A DNA stretch of 37,976 nt from JBCDBL01 sp039183635 (lineage in GTDB: Bacteria; Pseudomonadota; Alphaproteobacteria; Caulobacterales; Parvularculaceae): positions 1 through 37,976 of the forward strand of contig JBCDBL010000021.1 of assembly GCA_039183635.1 (NCBI GenBank). The letters run 5' to 3'. Of this stretch, positions 7,738 to 14,450 are shown one piece after another. Position 1 is the stretch's first letter. The number at the start of each line of letters is the position of its first letter. A program made the translations under genes and the position numbers. The notes below the pieces were generated by a model, which did not search any database, was not told where the DNA came from, and saw only the letters and a list, made by a program, of their open reading frames with translations.

Positions 7738-9765
7738 TTAAAAGCGTTTTCGCACCCCGAAGGATACGGCGCGGCCTTCGCCGGGGAAATACCGTTCCGA
7801 TCCGAAGGCGAAATCCGCGCGTTCGGCGTAGTCTGCATCTGCAATGTTGCGCAAGGTGACAAACATGGCGATGTCGTTGCGCGGCGTTACGATGAGCCGG
7901 GCGTTGAGCAGATCATGGCCGGGATAACGATTGTCGTTCGCCGCGTCAGTAAAATATTCCCCGATATGGACCCATTCCAGTTCCATCCGGGCGATGTCCG
8001 CAGGCCTCCACAGGGCGCGGACGTTGAGGAGCCGCCGGGGCGCCGTGTCGACATCGTCGCCCCTGGCGATGCTTTCTGTGGCGTTTCGATTGACGTCGTT
8101 TGAAAACCTGTAGGTATGCCGGGCGAGGGTTCCGGCGGCGGCGAGGGAGAGCGTGGGGCCGAGGCGGACATCCGCTTCGATCTCAAGCCCCTCGTGCCGG
8201 GTTTTTCCGTCCGTCACGTTGAAGCCGTCGGCGTCGCGGAAGAAGAAATTGTCTTTCTCCATATAAAACGCCGCGGCGTCGATGCTGAACCGCGCGCCCT
8301 CATAGCGCAGGCCCGCCTCATAGCTGTCGATCGTTTCAGAGTCGATGTCGCCTACGGACTGATTTGTTTGCAGACGATAAAGGTCCGTCGTCTGCGGAGG
8401 ACGCGCCCCCCTTGCGTAGCTCGCGTAAAGGGCGGTCACATCCGATATTTCGTAAAGGGCGCCCGCCTTGCCGAGCACGGAGGCGAAATCGTCCGTGCGG
8501 TCCGCGGGTCGCCGAAACCGGCCGACATCGTCGGCGTCGGTGTTGTTGTCATAGTCATAGCGGGTGAAGTCCCCCCGCACGCCGGCGCTCAGCTTCAGCC
8601 GCGGCGCGACGCGCCCCTCCCAATGGATATAAGGCGACGCGGCGAGGCTTGTGACATCGTAATCGTAATGCACCCCTTCAGGGAATGTTCCGAAGGAGGA
8701 CAGCGATTGGGTTTCTTTCAGGAATCCTTCCGTATACTCCCAATCAAAGCCTATGATCGCGAGACTGTCGCCGCTTTCGAAATAGACGGCGTTTTGCGAC
8801 CCGGCGCTCCAGTGGCCGTTTTCCTCCAGGGCCTGGCTCGGCAGAAAGTGGAGCAAAAATTCCATATCGTTCCACCTGGCGTAGGGCGTGACGGCGAGGC
8901 GGACGCCCTCGGCGAGGTCCCGGTCGGCCTTCACGGCGAGGCGCAGGGCCTTCGTGTCGCGGAAGGCCTCCGGGTTCGGGTTCGTGCGCCTCAGCGATGC
9001 GTTGCGATAGGCGTCCGCGCCCCGGACGAAGCCGGCGGTTTCCTGGTTGAGATTATGCCCCGACAGGGTCGTCAGGGTGCGCCATGCGCCGATGTCGGCG
9101 GCGGCGCGCAACGTGATTTTTTGCTGGTCGAGACCGGATGCGTCGCGGTAGCCGTCCTCATGGAGAAACGTCGCGCCGGCGAACAGCGCTTCGGTTCCAA
9201 AGGCGATATTGCCCTGGGCGCGGCCGTAGGACCCGTAAGAGGCGTCGGCGAAGCCGCCGGGCGCAGGGCTTTGTGGAATAATATTGACAAGTCCGTGCAC
9301 CGCGTTCGCGCCGTAAAGGGCGCCGCCGGGGCCACGCACAAGCTCCACCGCGCCGGCGATTTCCGCATGGGCCTCGAACAGGCCGTTGACGTTGGAAAAG
9401 CCGGCCGCGCGCATGGGAACGCCGTCTTCGAGATAGAGAAACGAGCCTGCGCCCGCGCCGCTCGTGAGGACAGGCGATCGTATGGCGGTCAGATGCTCCT
9501 GCCCGCTGCCCCGGTGGACATAGGCGCCGGGGAGGCGGTTTAAGGCTTCAGAGACATGTTCCGGCCGTATGAAGGCGATGGCGTCCGCCTCAAGCCGAGC
9601 GGCGTTGCCCACAAGCAGGCGCTTGTCCTGGGGCGTTCGGGTTTCCGTCACGATGATCTCGCTCATCGCCGCGGTCTGTGCGGCGCAAGGTCCGCCGATA
9701 ACGCTTAATATGGCAATACTGGACGAGAGCGCTTTTGAAAACATCATCATCCCGCTACGCAACAT
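7738..9765 (-). CDS. TonB-dependent outer-membrane receptor
   Basis: From ATG 9765 the protein is 675 aa: a signal peptide (MLRSGMMMFSKAL...GGPCAAQ), a TonB box (SEIIVTETR), a plug domain (about residues 40-150, with RIPHVSEALNRLPGAYV-like and VELVRGPGGALYGANAVHG stretches), and a beta-barrel ending in the C-terminal aromatic FGVRKRF. It imports a scarce ligand through the outer membrane with TonB-ExbBD energy. The plug resembles the BtuB/FecA-like vitamin or siderophore group, but the ligand is not evident. A frame opens further upstream at 9819, but that ATG lies inside a hairpin, so 9765 is preferred (GAGGG lies close before it). Adjacent to the CoA-transferase, divergent from the acyl-CoA ligase. 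Confidence 0.9.
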   Translation of the reverse strand: MLRSGMMMFSKALSSSIAILSVIGGPCAAQTAAMSEIIVTETRTPQDKRLLVGNAARLEADAIAFIRPEHVSEALNRLPGAYVHRGSGQEHLTAIRSPVLTSGAGAGSFLYLEDGVPMRAAGFSNVNGLFEAHAEIAGAVELVRGPGGALYGANAVHGLVNIIPQSPAPGGFADASYGSYGRAQGNIAFGTEALFAGATFLHEDGYRDASGLDQQKITLRAAADIGAWRTLTTLSGHNLNQETAGFVRGADAYRNASLRRTNPNPEAFRDTKALRLAVKADRDLAEGVRLAVTPYARWNDMEFLLHFLPSQALEENGHWSAGSQNAVYFESGDSLAIIGFDWEYTEGFLKETQSLSSFGTFPEGVHYDYDVTSLAASPYIHWEGRVAPRLKLSAGVRGDFTRYDYDNNTDADDVGRFRRPADRTDDFASVLGKAGALYEISDVTALYASYARGARPPQTTDLYRLQTNQSVGDIDSETIDSYEAGLRYEGARFSIDAAAFYMEKDNFFFRDADGFNVTDGKTRHEGLEIEADVRLGPTLSLAAAGTLARHTYRFSNDVNRNATESIARGDDVDTAPRRLLNVRALWRPADIARMELEWVHIGEYFTDAANDNRYPGHDLLNARLIVTPRNDIAMFVTLRNIADADYAERADFAFGSERYFPGEGRAVSFGVRKRF

Positions 9766-10132
9766 ACGCCCTCGCCATATTTGTTCCTCGCAACTTTCCA
9801 CATCGAAAAGACCCCGCATACAAAAGCGGGGCCTTCATTGTCTGGTCCGAAAGCTGTTGATACGCGACCTTGACGATATTTTCCAGCTTTGCATGTCTGT
9901 TTGCACGATATTGCGGCGCAGCATGCATGGATGCGGCGCTCTGTAATGACAATGTCCTTATGTCGCCATGAAGGCGATGTAATTGGCGATGCAGCGCATG
10001 CGTTTTTCCATTGCATTCGTGCATGGGGCGTGGGATGCGATGAAGACATATGTTGCGGGCGAATTGACGCTGCCCGCCTGCGAACTAAGATATTAAAGGC
10101 GTTAAACGAATTCAGGAAGGACCCCTCATACG
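9766..10132. other. Divergent intergenic region between TonB receptor and acyl-CoA ligase
   Basis: About 367 bp without a convincing gene. It must hold the promoters of the minus-strand receptor and the plus-strand ligase. The only clear structure is the GC hairpin at 9812-9831. Short open frames on both strands here have no family resemblance and no good ribosome-binding site. AGGAAGGA at about 10114-10121 serves the ligase start at 10133. Confidence 0.6.
9812..9831 (-). terminator. Terminator-like hairpin in the TonB receptor leader
   Basis: On the minus strand the sequence CCCCGC-ttttgtat-GCGGGG is followed by TCTTTTC, the form of an intrinsic terminator. It sits 47 bp upstream of the preferred receptor start (9765), so it would act either as an attenuator in the receptor leader or as the 3' end of a short upstream RNA. 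The stem is 6 bp and the T-run is interrupted, so strength is uncertain. Confidence 0.45.
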
Positions 10133-11755
10133 ATGCTTGGCCAAATGATGGATCGCCCGTTGCTGTTGCCGCAAATCATGGAGCACGCGGCGCGTAATTA
10201 TAGAGATCAGGAAATCGTCAGCTTAACGCCGGAAGGGGCCATTCATCGTTATACGTACGTTGACGCCTTAAAACGCATCAAGCAGCTTTCCAATGTCTTG
10301 ACCCGTATGGGGATTAAAAAAGGCGACCGGGTCGCAACAATTGCGTGGAACACTCACCGTCACTTCGAGATTTATTACGCCACCGCCGCGATCGGCGCCG
10401 TGTGCCATACCATTAATCCGCTTCTCGGTCCCGAGCAGGTGGCCTATGTCGCAAACCATGCCGAGGACAAGGCGATGTTTTTCGACACCACTTTCGCACC
10501 CCTGGTCGCGCCGATCGCCGATTACATACCCAGCATAGAAACCTATGTTGCGATGACTGACGATGCGCATCTGCCCGAGTTTTCAAAACCAGGCCTGGCG
10601 GCGTACGAAACGCTGATGGCGGCTGAAAGCCAGGAGTTTGAGTTTCCTGAATTCGATGAGCGAACCGCCTGCGGTCTTTGTTATACGTCCGGAACGACGG
10701 GCAACCCGAAAGGGGTGCTGTTTTCCCATCGGTCGAATTATCTCCACGCCTTGACGGCGAACCAGTCGAACGTCATGGGCACGGGCGAAGATGGCGTATT
10801 GCTGGCCGTGGTGCCGATGTTCCACGTCAACGCCTGGGGCGTGCCCTATTCGATACCCATGTCCGGCGGCAAGCTGGTGTTCCCAGGACCCAGATTGGAT
10901 GGCGAGGGGTTGTACAATATAATTGAGCAGGAGCAGTGTACGGCTTCTCTCGGTGTGCCGACCATTTGGCTTGGCCTTATCAATTATATGAAAGAGAATA
11001 ATAAGAAGTTTTCCTCGCTGCAATATTCCTGCGTTGGCGGATCGGCCATGTCGGAGTACATTTTGCGCACGTTCCAGGAGGACTACGGCGTTGAGATGTA
11101 CCAGGGATGGGGCATGACGGAAATGTCGCCCCTTGGGACTGTCAATCGGCGGTCGCGCAATTTTGATCAATTGTCTGAAGACGAACAAATTGCAGTGCAG
11201 CTGAAGCAAGGCCGTGCTGTCTCAGGCGTCGACATGCGCATTGTCGGCGCTGATGGGGCCGTTTTGCCCAATGACGGAATGTCGTCCGGCCATCTTCAGG
11301 TGCGCGGGCCTTGGATCATAAGCGAGTATTATAAGTATGATGGTGAAACATTAACCGCTGACGGATGGTTCGACACCGGCGACGTCGCGACCATCGACGA
11401 AGACGGCTATATGCATATCACCGACCGGGCCAAGGATGTGATCAAGTCCGGCGGCGAATGGGTGAGCTCAATCGACATTGAAAACGCCGCCCTCAGCCAT
11501 CCCGGCGTCGCCCGGGCGGGGGTCATCGGCGTTTACCATGAAAAGTGGCAGGAGCGCCCGTTGCTTGTCGTTGTGCGGGAGCCGGGAACGGAAGCGACGG
11601 AGGCGGAGATCATCGACTTCCTGAAGGGGCGGCTCGCCAAGATCGCGTTGCCGAACGCGGTTGAGTTTATCGATGAAATGCCGCTTGGCGCGACGGGTAA
11701 AATTTTAAAAACCAAATTGCGTGAGATGTTTAAGGATTATCGGCTAAGCGCATAA
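10133..11755 (+). CDS. Acyl-CoA ligase, AlkK/DmdB-like (AMP-forming)
   Basis: The 540-aa enzyme belongs to the ANL superfamily: it adenylates a carboxylic acid with ATP and transfers it to CoA. The P-loop motif is YTSGTTGNPKG (184-194), A5 is YQGWGMTEMSP, A7/A8 is WFDTGDVATIDEDGYMHITD then RAKDVIKSGGEWVSS, and the A10 lysine is in PLGATGKILK (Lys523). The N-terminus MLGQMMDRPLLLPQIMEHAA is typical of medium-chain fatty acyl-CoA ligases (AlkK) and 3-methylmercaptopropionyl-CoA ligases (DmdB). Those two substrates cannot be separated by eye. ATG 10133 has AGGAAGGA upstream. The gene stands alone on the plus strand between the TonB receptor region and the palindromes at 12078-12204. Confidence 0.92.
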   Translation: MLGQMMDRPLLLPQIMEHAARNYRDQEIVSLTPEGAIHRYTYVDALKRIKQLSNVLTRMGIKKGDRVATIAWNTHRHFEIYYATAAIGAVCHTINPLLGPEQVAYVANHAEDKAMFFDTTFAPLVAPIADYIPSIETYVAMTDDAHLPEFSKPGLAAYETLMAAESQEFEFPEFDERTACGLCYTSGTTGNPKGVLFSHRSNYLHALTANQSNVMGTGEDGVLLAVVPMFHVNAWGVPYSIPMSGGKLVFPGPRLDGEGLYNIIEQEQCTASLGVPTIWLGLINYMKENNKKFSSLQYSCVGGSAMSEYILRTFQEDYGVEMYQGWGMTEMSPLGTVNRRSRNFDQLSEDEQIAVQLKQGRAVSGVDMRIVGADGAVLPNDGMSSGHLQVRGPWIISEYYKYDGETLTADGWFDTGDVATIDEDGYMHITDRAKDVIKSGGEWVSSIDIENAALSHPGVARAGVIGVYHEKWQERPLLVVVREPGTEATEAEIIDFLKGRLAKIALPNAVEFIDEMPLGATGKILKTKLREMFKDYRLSA

Positions 11756-11823
11756 CGCCTGGACGGAGCGGGCGAACGTAGACAGAGTAGTTTTGCGAGT
11801 TTTGGAGCTGGAGGGCGCAAACC

Positions 11824-11979
11824 ATGTGGCGTCATGTTCGCGACGGTTTAGGGCAATCTGTACCGACGTCGGCTTTGTTTGCGTTGCTCGCCGCGCTGGG
11901 TCTGACATTGTGCAGCGTCGCCGACCCTGCGTCCGCCAGTCCCGCATCCGCTGAAATCGCCGCACAGCTTCTTCGCTGA
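11824..11979 (+). CDS. Possible small exported protein, 51 aa
   Basis: An ATG at 11824 with GGAGG about 9-12 nt upstream opens a 51-codon frame ending in TGA at 11977-11979. The product has a basic N-terminus (MWRHVRDG), a hydrophobic stretch (SALFALLAALGLTLCSV) and a plausible signal peptidase site after DPASA, leaving a mature peptide of only about 13 residues ending in AEIAAQLLR. There is no family resemblance. It begins 68 bp after the acyl-CoA ligase on the same strand and could be co-transcribed. The signal-like layout and the ribosome-binding site argue for it; size and lack of homologues argue against. Confidence 0.35.
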   Translation: MWRHVRDGLGQSVPTSALFALLAALGLTLCSVADPASASPASAEIAAQLLR

Positions 11980-12077
11980 TATGCATATTGATGTAAGAGC
12001 TGAGGCTTAGATGCGGGCTTTTCATAGGTTGTCCGTATCAAGACGCGCTGTTGCTGTCCGAGACGGTTTTTTCTCGC

Positions 12078-12114
12078 CATGGGCTTTAAGCCGGAAACCG
12101 GCTTAAAGCCCATG
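12078..12114. repeat. Perfect 17-bp palindrome, 3-nt loop
   Basis: CATGGGCTTTAAGCCGG at 12078-12094 is followed by AAA and its exact reverse complement at 12098-12114. A perfect 17-bp stem with a triloop is too long for a typical intrinsic terminator and there is no T-run. It lies 11 bp before a second, longer inverted repeat. Confidence 0.85.
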
Positions 12115-12125
12115 TAGGCCAGTCT

Positions 12126-12204
12126 TTTCCTGGGGATGAGGCCGTCAAGGGCGGCGAAGCCGCCGCGGAGCGGTTTCACCCTTGACGGCCTCATCCCCAG
12201 GAAA
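12126..12204. repeat. 26-bp perfect inverted repeat with 27-nt loop
   Basis: The arm 12126-12151 (TTTCCTGGGGATGAGG...) is repeated as an exact reverse complement at 12179-12204. The spacer is GC-rich and itself contains a small stem, GGCGGC-gaa-GCCGCC (12150-12164), which competes with the end of the main stem. Such an arm length is unusual; it may be a dispersed palindromic element, or a folded RNA at the 3' ends of two converging transcripts. Confidence 0.85.
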
Positions 12205-12269
12205 CACGAAGAACACAGGATTAACCTGTTGAGACTCTACACCTAGCGCACAAACAGAACGCGCCAAAT

Positions 12270-12992
12270 TCACAAAACCTGCTCATTCAAAGCAACGCCG
12301 GCGACTTCATAGCCGCGCTTTAAATCGTCGATATGACGGCGCATCCACAGGGCGGCGGCCTCCCCGTCCCGGGCGCGGAAGGCGGCTACCATCTCCGCTT
12401 GCGCCGTCGCAATCCGCGCCGCAGCGCCTGGCAAGACGTCAATCACGCGCAACAAGCTCGTTTCAATCAGCATATTGAGGGATTGCAGCATCACAAGAAC
12501 CGCACGATTGTCGAGCGCGCGGGCGACATGTTGAAAAAACGACACTGCGCCTGCAACCACGCCGTCGGCGTCCTCGGCAGCCCCCACGATCGCAACCGCG
12601 ACCTCCAACTCGTCGAGCGCATCTTCGCCAAGGCGCGTCGCGGCGAGACGGGCGGCTTCGGGCTGGAACATGGCCAAGGCCTCCCACACCTCAAGGAACG
12701 TGACGCCATGGAGCGCCAGACTGCGGCTCGCACGCTCTGCGGTCTCTTCCGCCTCCAGGCGCGCCACCGCCATGCGCTTCGCCGCCCCCCGGCGGATAAG
12801 CCCCGCCTGCTCCAACAGGCGCATGCCCTCGCGCACGGTGGACCGGTGAACGCCGAATTGTCCGGCAAGCTCCCCCTCCGTGGGCAAAACGGCGTCCTTG
12901 GGCAAACGGCCGGACAGGATGTCCGCTTCAATGGCGTCGTAGACCTTCTGGTAGGCCGGGCTGCGCTTGATGGGGGAAAAGCTGTGGGACAT
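12270..12992 (-). CDS. FadR-subfamily GntR transcriptional regulator
   Basis: The 240-aa protein has an N-terminal winged helix-turn-helix (about residues 11-76: AYQKVYDAIEADILSGRLP, LPTEGELAGQFGVHRSTVRE, MRLLEQAGLIRR) and a helical C-terminal FCD ligand-binding domain (about 90-230), including the H-rich positions FFQHVARA and MRRHIDDLKRGY. FCD regulators usually bind organic acids or acyl-CoA-like effectors. It lies 18 bp downstream of liuA on the same strand, so it is co-transcribed with the first enzyme of leucine-derived isovalerate breakdown. A perfect FadR-type operator lies in the liuA-liuB promoter region (14358-14368). I infer that it represses the leucine cluster and its own gene; the effector is unknown. 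Confidence 0.9.
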   Translation of the reverse strand: MSHSFSPIKRSPAYQKVYDAIEADILSGRLPKDAVLPTEGELAGQFGVHRSTVREGMRLLEQAGLIRRGAAKRMAVARLEAEETAERASRSLALHGVTFLEVWEALAMFQPEAARLAATRLGEDALDELEVAVAIVGAAEDADGVVAGAVSFFQHVARALDNRAVLVMLQSLNMLIETSLLRVIDVLPGAAARIATAQAEMVAAFRARDGEAAALWMRRHIDDLKRGYEVAGVALNEQVL

Positions 12993-13010
12993 GAAACGGA
13001 ATGCGGGCGG

Positions 13011-14183
13011 TTACGCCGTTTTCCCGAACAGCTCCCGCCCGATCAGCATGCGCCGAATCTCCGACGTACCGGCGCCGATTTCGTAAAGCTTTGCGTCGCG
13101 CAGCAAACGCCCCGTCGGGTATTCGTTGATATAGCCGTTGCCGCCCAGAAGCTGAACTGCGTCAAGAGCCACCTGGGTCGCCTTTTCCGCAGCATAAAGA
13201 ATACAGCCCGCCGCATCCTCCCGGGTCGTCTCCTTACGGTCGCAGGCCGCGCCGACGGCGTACACATAAGCCTTACAGGCGTTCATCGTTGTGTACATGT
13301 CGGCGATTTTGCCCTGGACCAGCTGGAACTCGCCGATCGGTTTGCCGAATTGCGCGCGCTCATGGATGTAAGGCATAACAACATCCATCGCCGCCTGCAT
13401 AATGCCGAGGGGCCCGCCAGCAAGGACGGCGCGCTCATAATCAAGACCGCTCATCAGCACCCGGACGCCCTGATTGAGGCCGCCGAGAATGTTTTCCTCC
13501 GGAACCGCGCAGTCCTCGAACACAAGCTCGCAGGTGTTCGACCCGCGCATGCCGAGCTTGTCGAGCTTCTGGGCCGTGGAGAACCCTTGAAAACCTTTTT
13601 CAATCAGGAACGCCGTGATGCCCTTCGGACCGGCGCCAGGGTCGGTCTTGGCGTAAACCACGAGGGTCTCCGCATCGGGACCGTTCGTGATCCACATTTT
13701 ATTGCCGTTAAGGACATAGCGGTCGCCCTTTTTGTCCGCCCGCAGCTTCATCGACACAACGTCGGAGCCGGACCCCGGTTCGGACATGGCGAGCGCCCCC
13801 ACATGCTCCCCGGAGATGAGCTGCGGCAGATATCGCGCCTTCTGCTCCGCCGTGCCGTTCAAAGAAATCTGATTGACGCAGAGGTTCGAGTGGGCGCCAT
13901 AAGACAAGCCAACGGAGGCCGACCCCCGGGAGACCTCCTCCATCGCCACGATATGGGCGAGATAGCCAAGGCCCGCGCCGCCGTCCTCCTCCGGCACGGT
14001 GATCCCGTGCAGCCCAAGGGCGCCAAGGTCCGGCCAAAGGTCGCGCGGAAAATTGTTGCTCTCATCAATTTCGGCTGCACGGTGCTCCAACTTATCGCGG
14101 ACGAACCGCGCCACAACCTCGCGCATTTCTTCAATGACCGGATCTAGCCCGAAGTTAAAGGCGATGGCGGAATTCAACGGCAT
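13011..14183 (-). CDS. liuA: Isovaleryl-CoA dehydrogenase
   Basis: The 390-aa acyl-CoA dehydrogenase oxidises isovaleryl-CoA to 3-methylcrotonyl-CoA, passing electrons to ETF. Family stretches include LAMSEPGSGSDVVSMKLRA and the FAD-contacting WITNGPDAETLVVYAKTD. The catalytic base is in SGLDYERAVLAGGP (Glu250), the position that separates isovaleryl-CoA dehydrogenases (LD-x-ER-x-VLAGGP) from short- and medium-chain enzymes, whose base sits near the C-terminus. QLLGGNGYINEYPTGRLLRD and YEIGAGTSEIRRMLIGREL complete the C-terminal domain. The ATG at 14183 is conventional. The gene is divergent from liuB across 267 bp and is followed by the GntR regulator. Confidence 0.96.
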   Translation of the reverse strand: MPLNSAIAFNFGLDPVIEEMREVVARFVRDKLEHRAAEIDESNNFPRDLWPDLGALGLHGITVPEEDGGAGLGYLAHIVAMEEVSRGSASVGLSYGAHSNLCVNQISLNGTAEQKARYLPQLISGEHVGALAMSEPGSGSDVVSMKLRADKKGDRYVLNGNKMWITNGPDAETLVVYAKTDPGAGPKGITAFLIEKGFQGFSTAQKLDKLGMRGSNTCELVFEDCAVPEENILGGLNQGVRVLMSGLDYERAVLAGGPLGIMQAAMDVVMPYIHERAQFGKPIGEFQLVQGKIADMYTTMNACKAYVYAVGAACDRKETTREDAAGCILYAAEKATQVALDAVQLLGGNGYINEYPTGRLLRDAKLYEIGAGTSEIRRMLIGRELFGKTA

Positions 14184-14450
14184 GGCTTTGCTCCTCGCTC
14201 CATGGTTCTTCTGCTTTCCGGCATTTCGGTAAATCCCGGCTTTAAACCGCAGACCTCAGGGGCGCGAGGCGAGATCGCTGCACACCAAGAGGACAAGCGG
14301 CTAATTTTTACGGTCTGAACCATTCTCAAACCTTGTATTCTTGTACACCTGATTGTATTGTCCGACAACCGGATAACGTGAATAAAATACGAATCGTGAT
14401 GGTGTTTCAATTCGAAACGCCGCCCTAAAGTGAAGGCCTGACACTGCGCC
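14184..14450. promoter_or_regulatory. Divergent liuA / liuB promoter region
   Basis: This 267-bp region separates the two halves of the leucine cluster. It is more AT-rich than its surroundings. It contains a direct repeat TTGTATT at 14333-14339 and 14353-14359 (20 bp apart, two helical turns), the FadR-type operator at 14358-14368, a possible -10 hexamer TAAAAT at 14383-14388 for liuB (19 bp from TTGTCC), and an imperfect palindrome GTTTC-aattc-GAAAC at 14404-14418. Promoter placement is a guess. Confidence 0.5.
14358..14368. promoter_or_regulatory. Putative operator for the GntR/FadR-type regulator
   Basis: TTGTCCGACAA is a perfect 4-3-4 inverted repeat and matches the FadR-subfamily operator pattern TNGTNNNACNA at every defined base. 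It lies in the shared promoter region of liuA and liuB, 92 bp before the liuB start and 174 bp before liuA, and the cluster encodes a FadR-type regulator. No second exact copy was noticed in the other promoter regions of the window. Confidence 0.6.

Larger units (their letters stand above)
11756..12269. other. Intergenic region with small ORF and large palindromes
   Basis: This 514-bp gap lies between two converging genes (the ligase and the GntR regulator). It holds a possible 51-codon exported protein (11824-11979), a 37-bp palindrome (12078-12114) and a 79-bp stem-loop with 26-bp perfect arms (12126-12204). Nothing else recognisable is present. Confidence 0.6.

Noticed and set aside
8116..9543. 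Long plus-strand open frame (about 475 codons) opposite the TonB receptor
   Set aside because: Antisense shadow of a well-supported receptor; no motifs and no ribosome site.
9840..9960. Cobalamin riboswitch upstream of the TonB receptor
   Set aside because: Receptor genes often have one, but I could not find the conserved B12-box-like pattern; only a terminator-like hairpin is visible.
9755..10049. Small minus-strand frames upstream of the TonB receptor
   Set aside because: One crosses the receptor start and the hairpin; no family match or good ribosome site. The sequence is better read as leader and promoter.
12078..12204. CRISPR-like array
   Set aside because: The two palindromes are different sequences and not repeated at regular spacing; no cas genes.
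12333..14147. 604-codon plus-strand open frame across the GntR regulator and liuA
   Set aside because: It spans two convincing minus-strand genes and the gap between them; it shows the charged, His/Arg-rich composition of a shadow frame.
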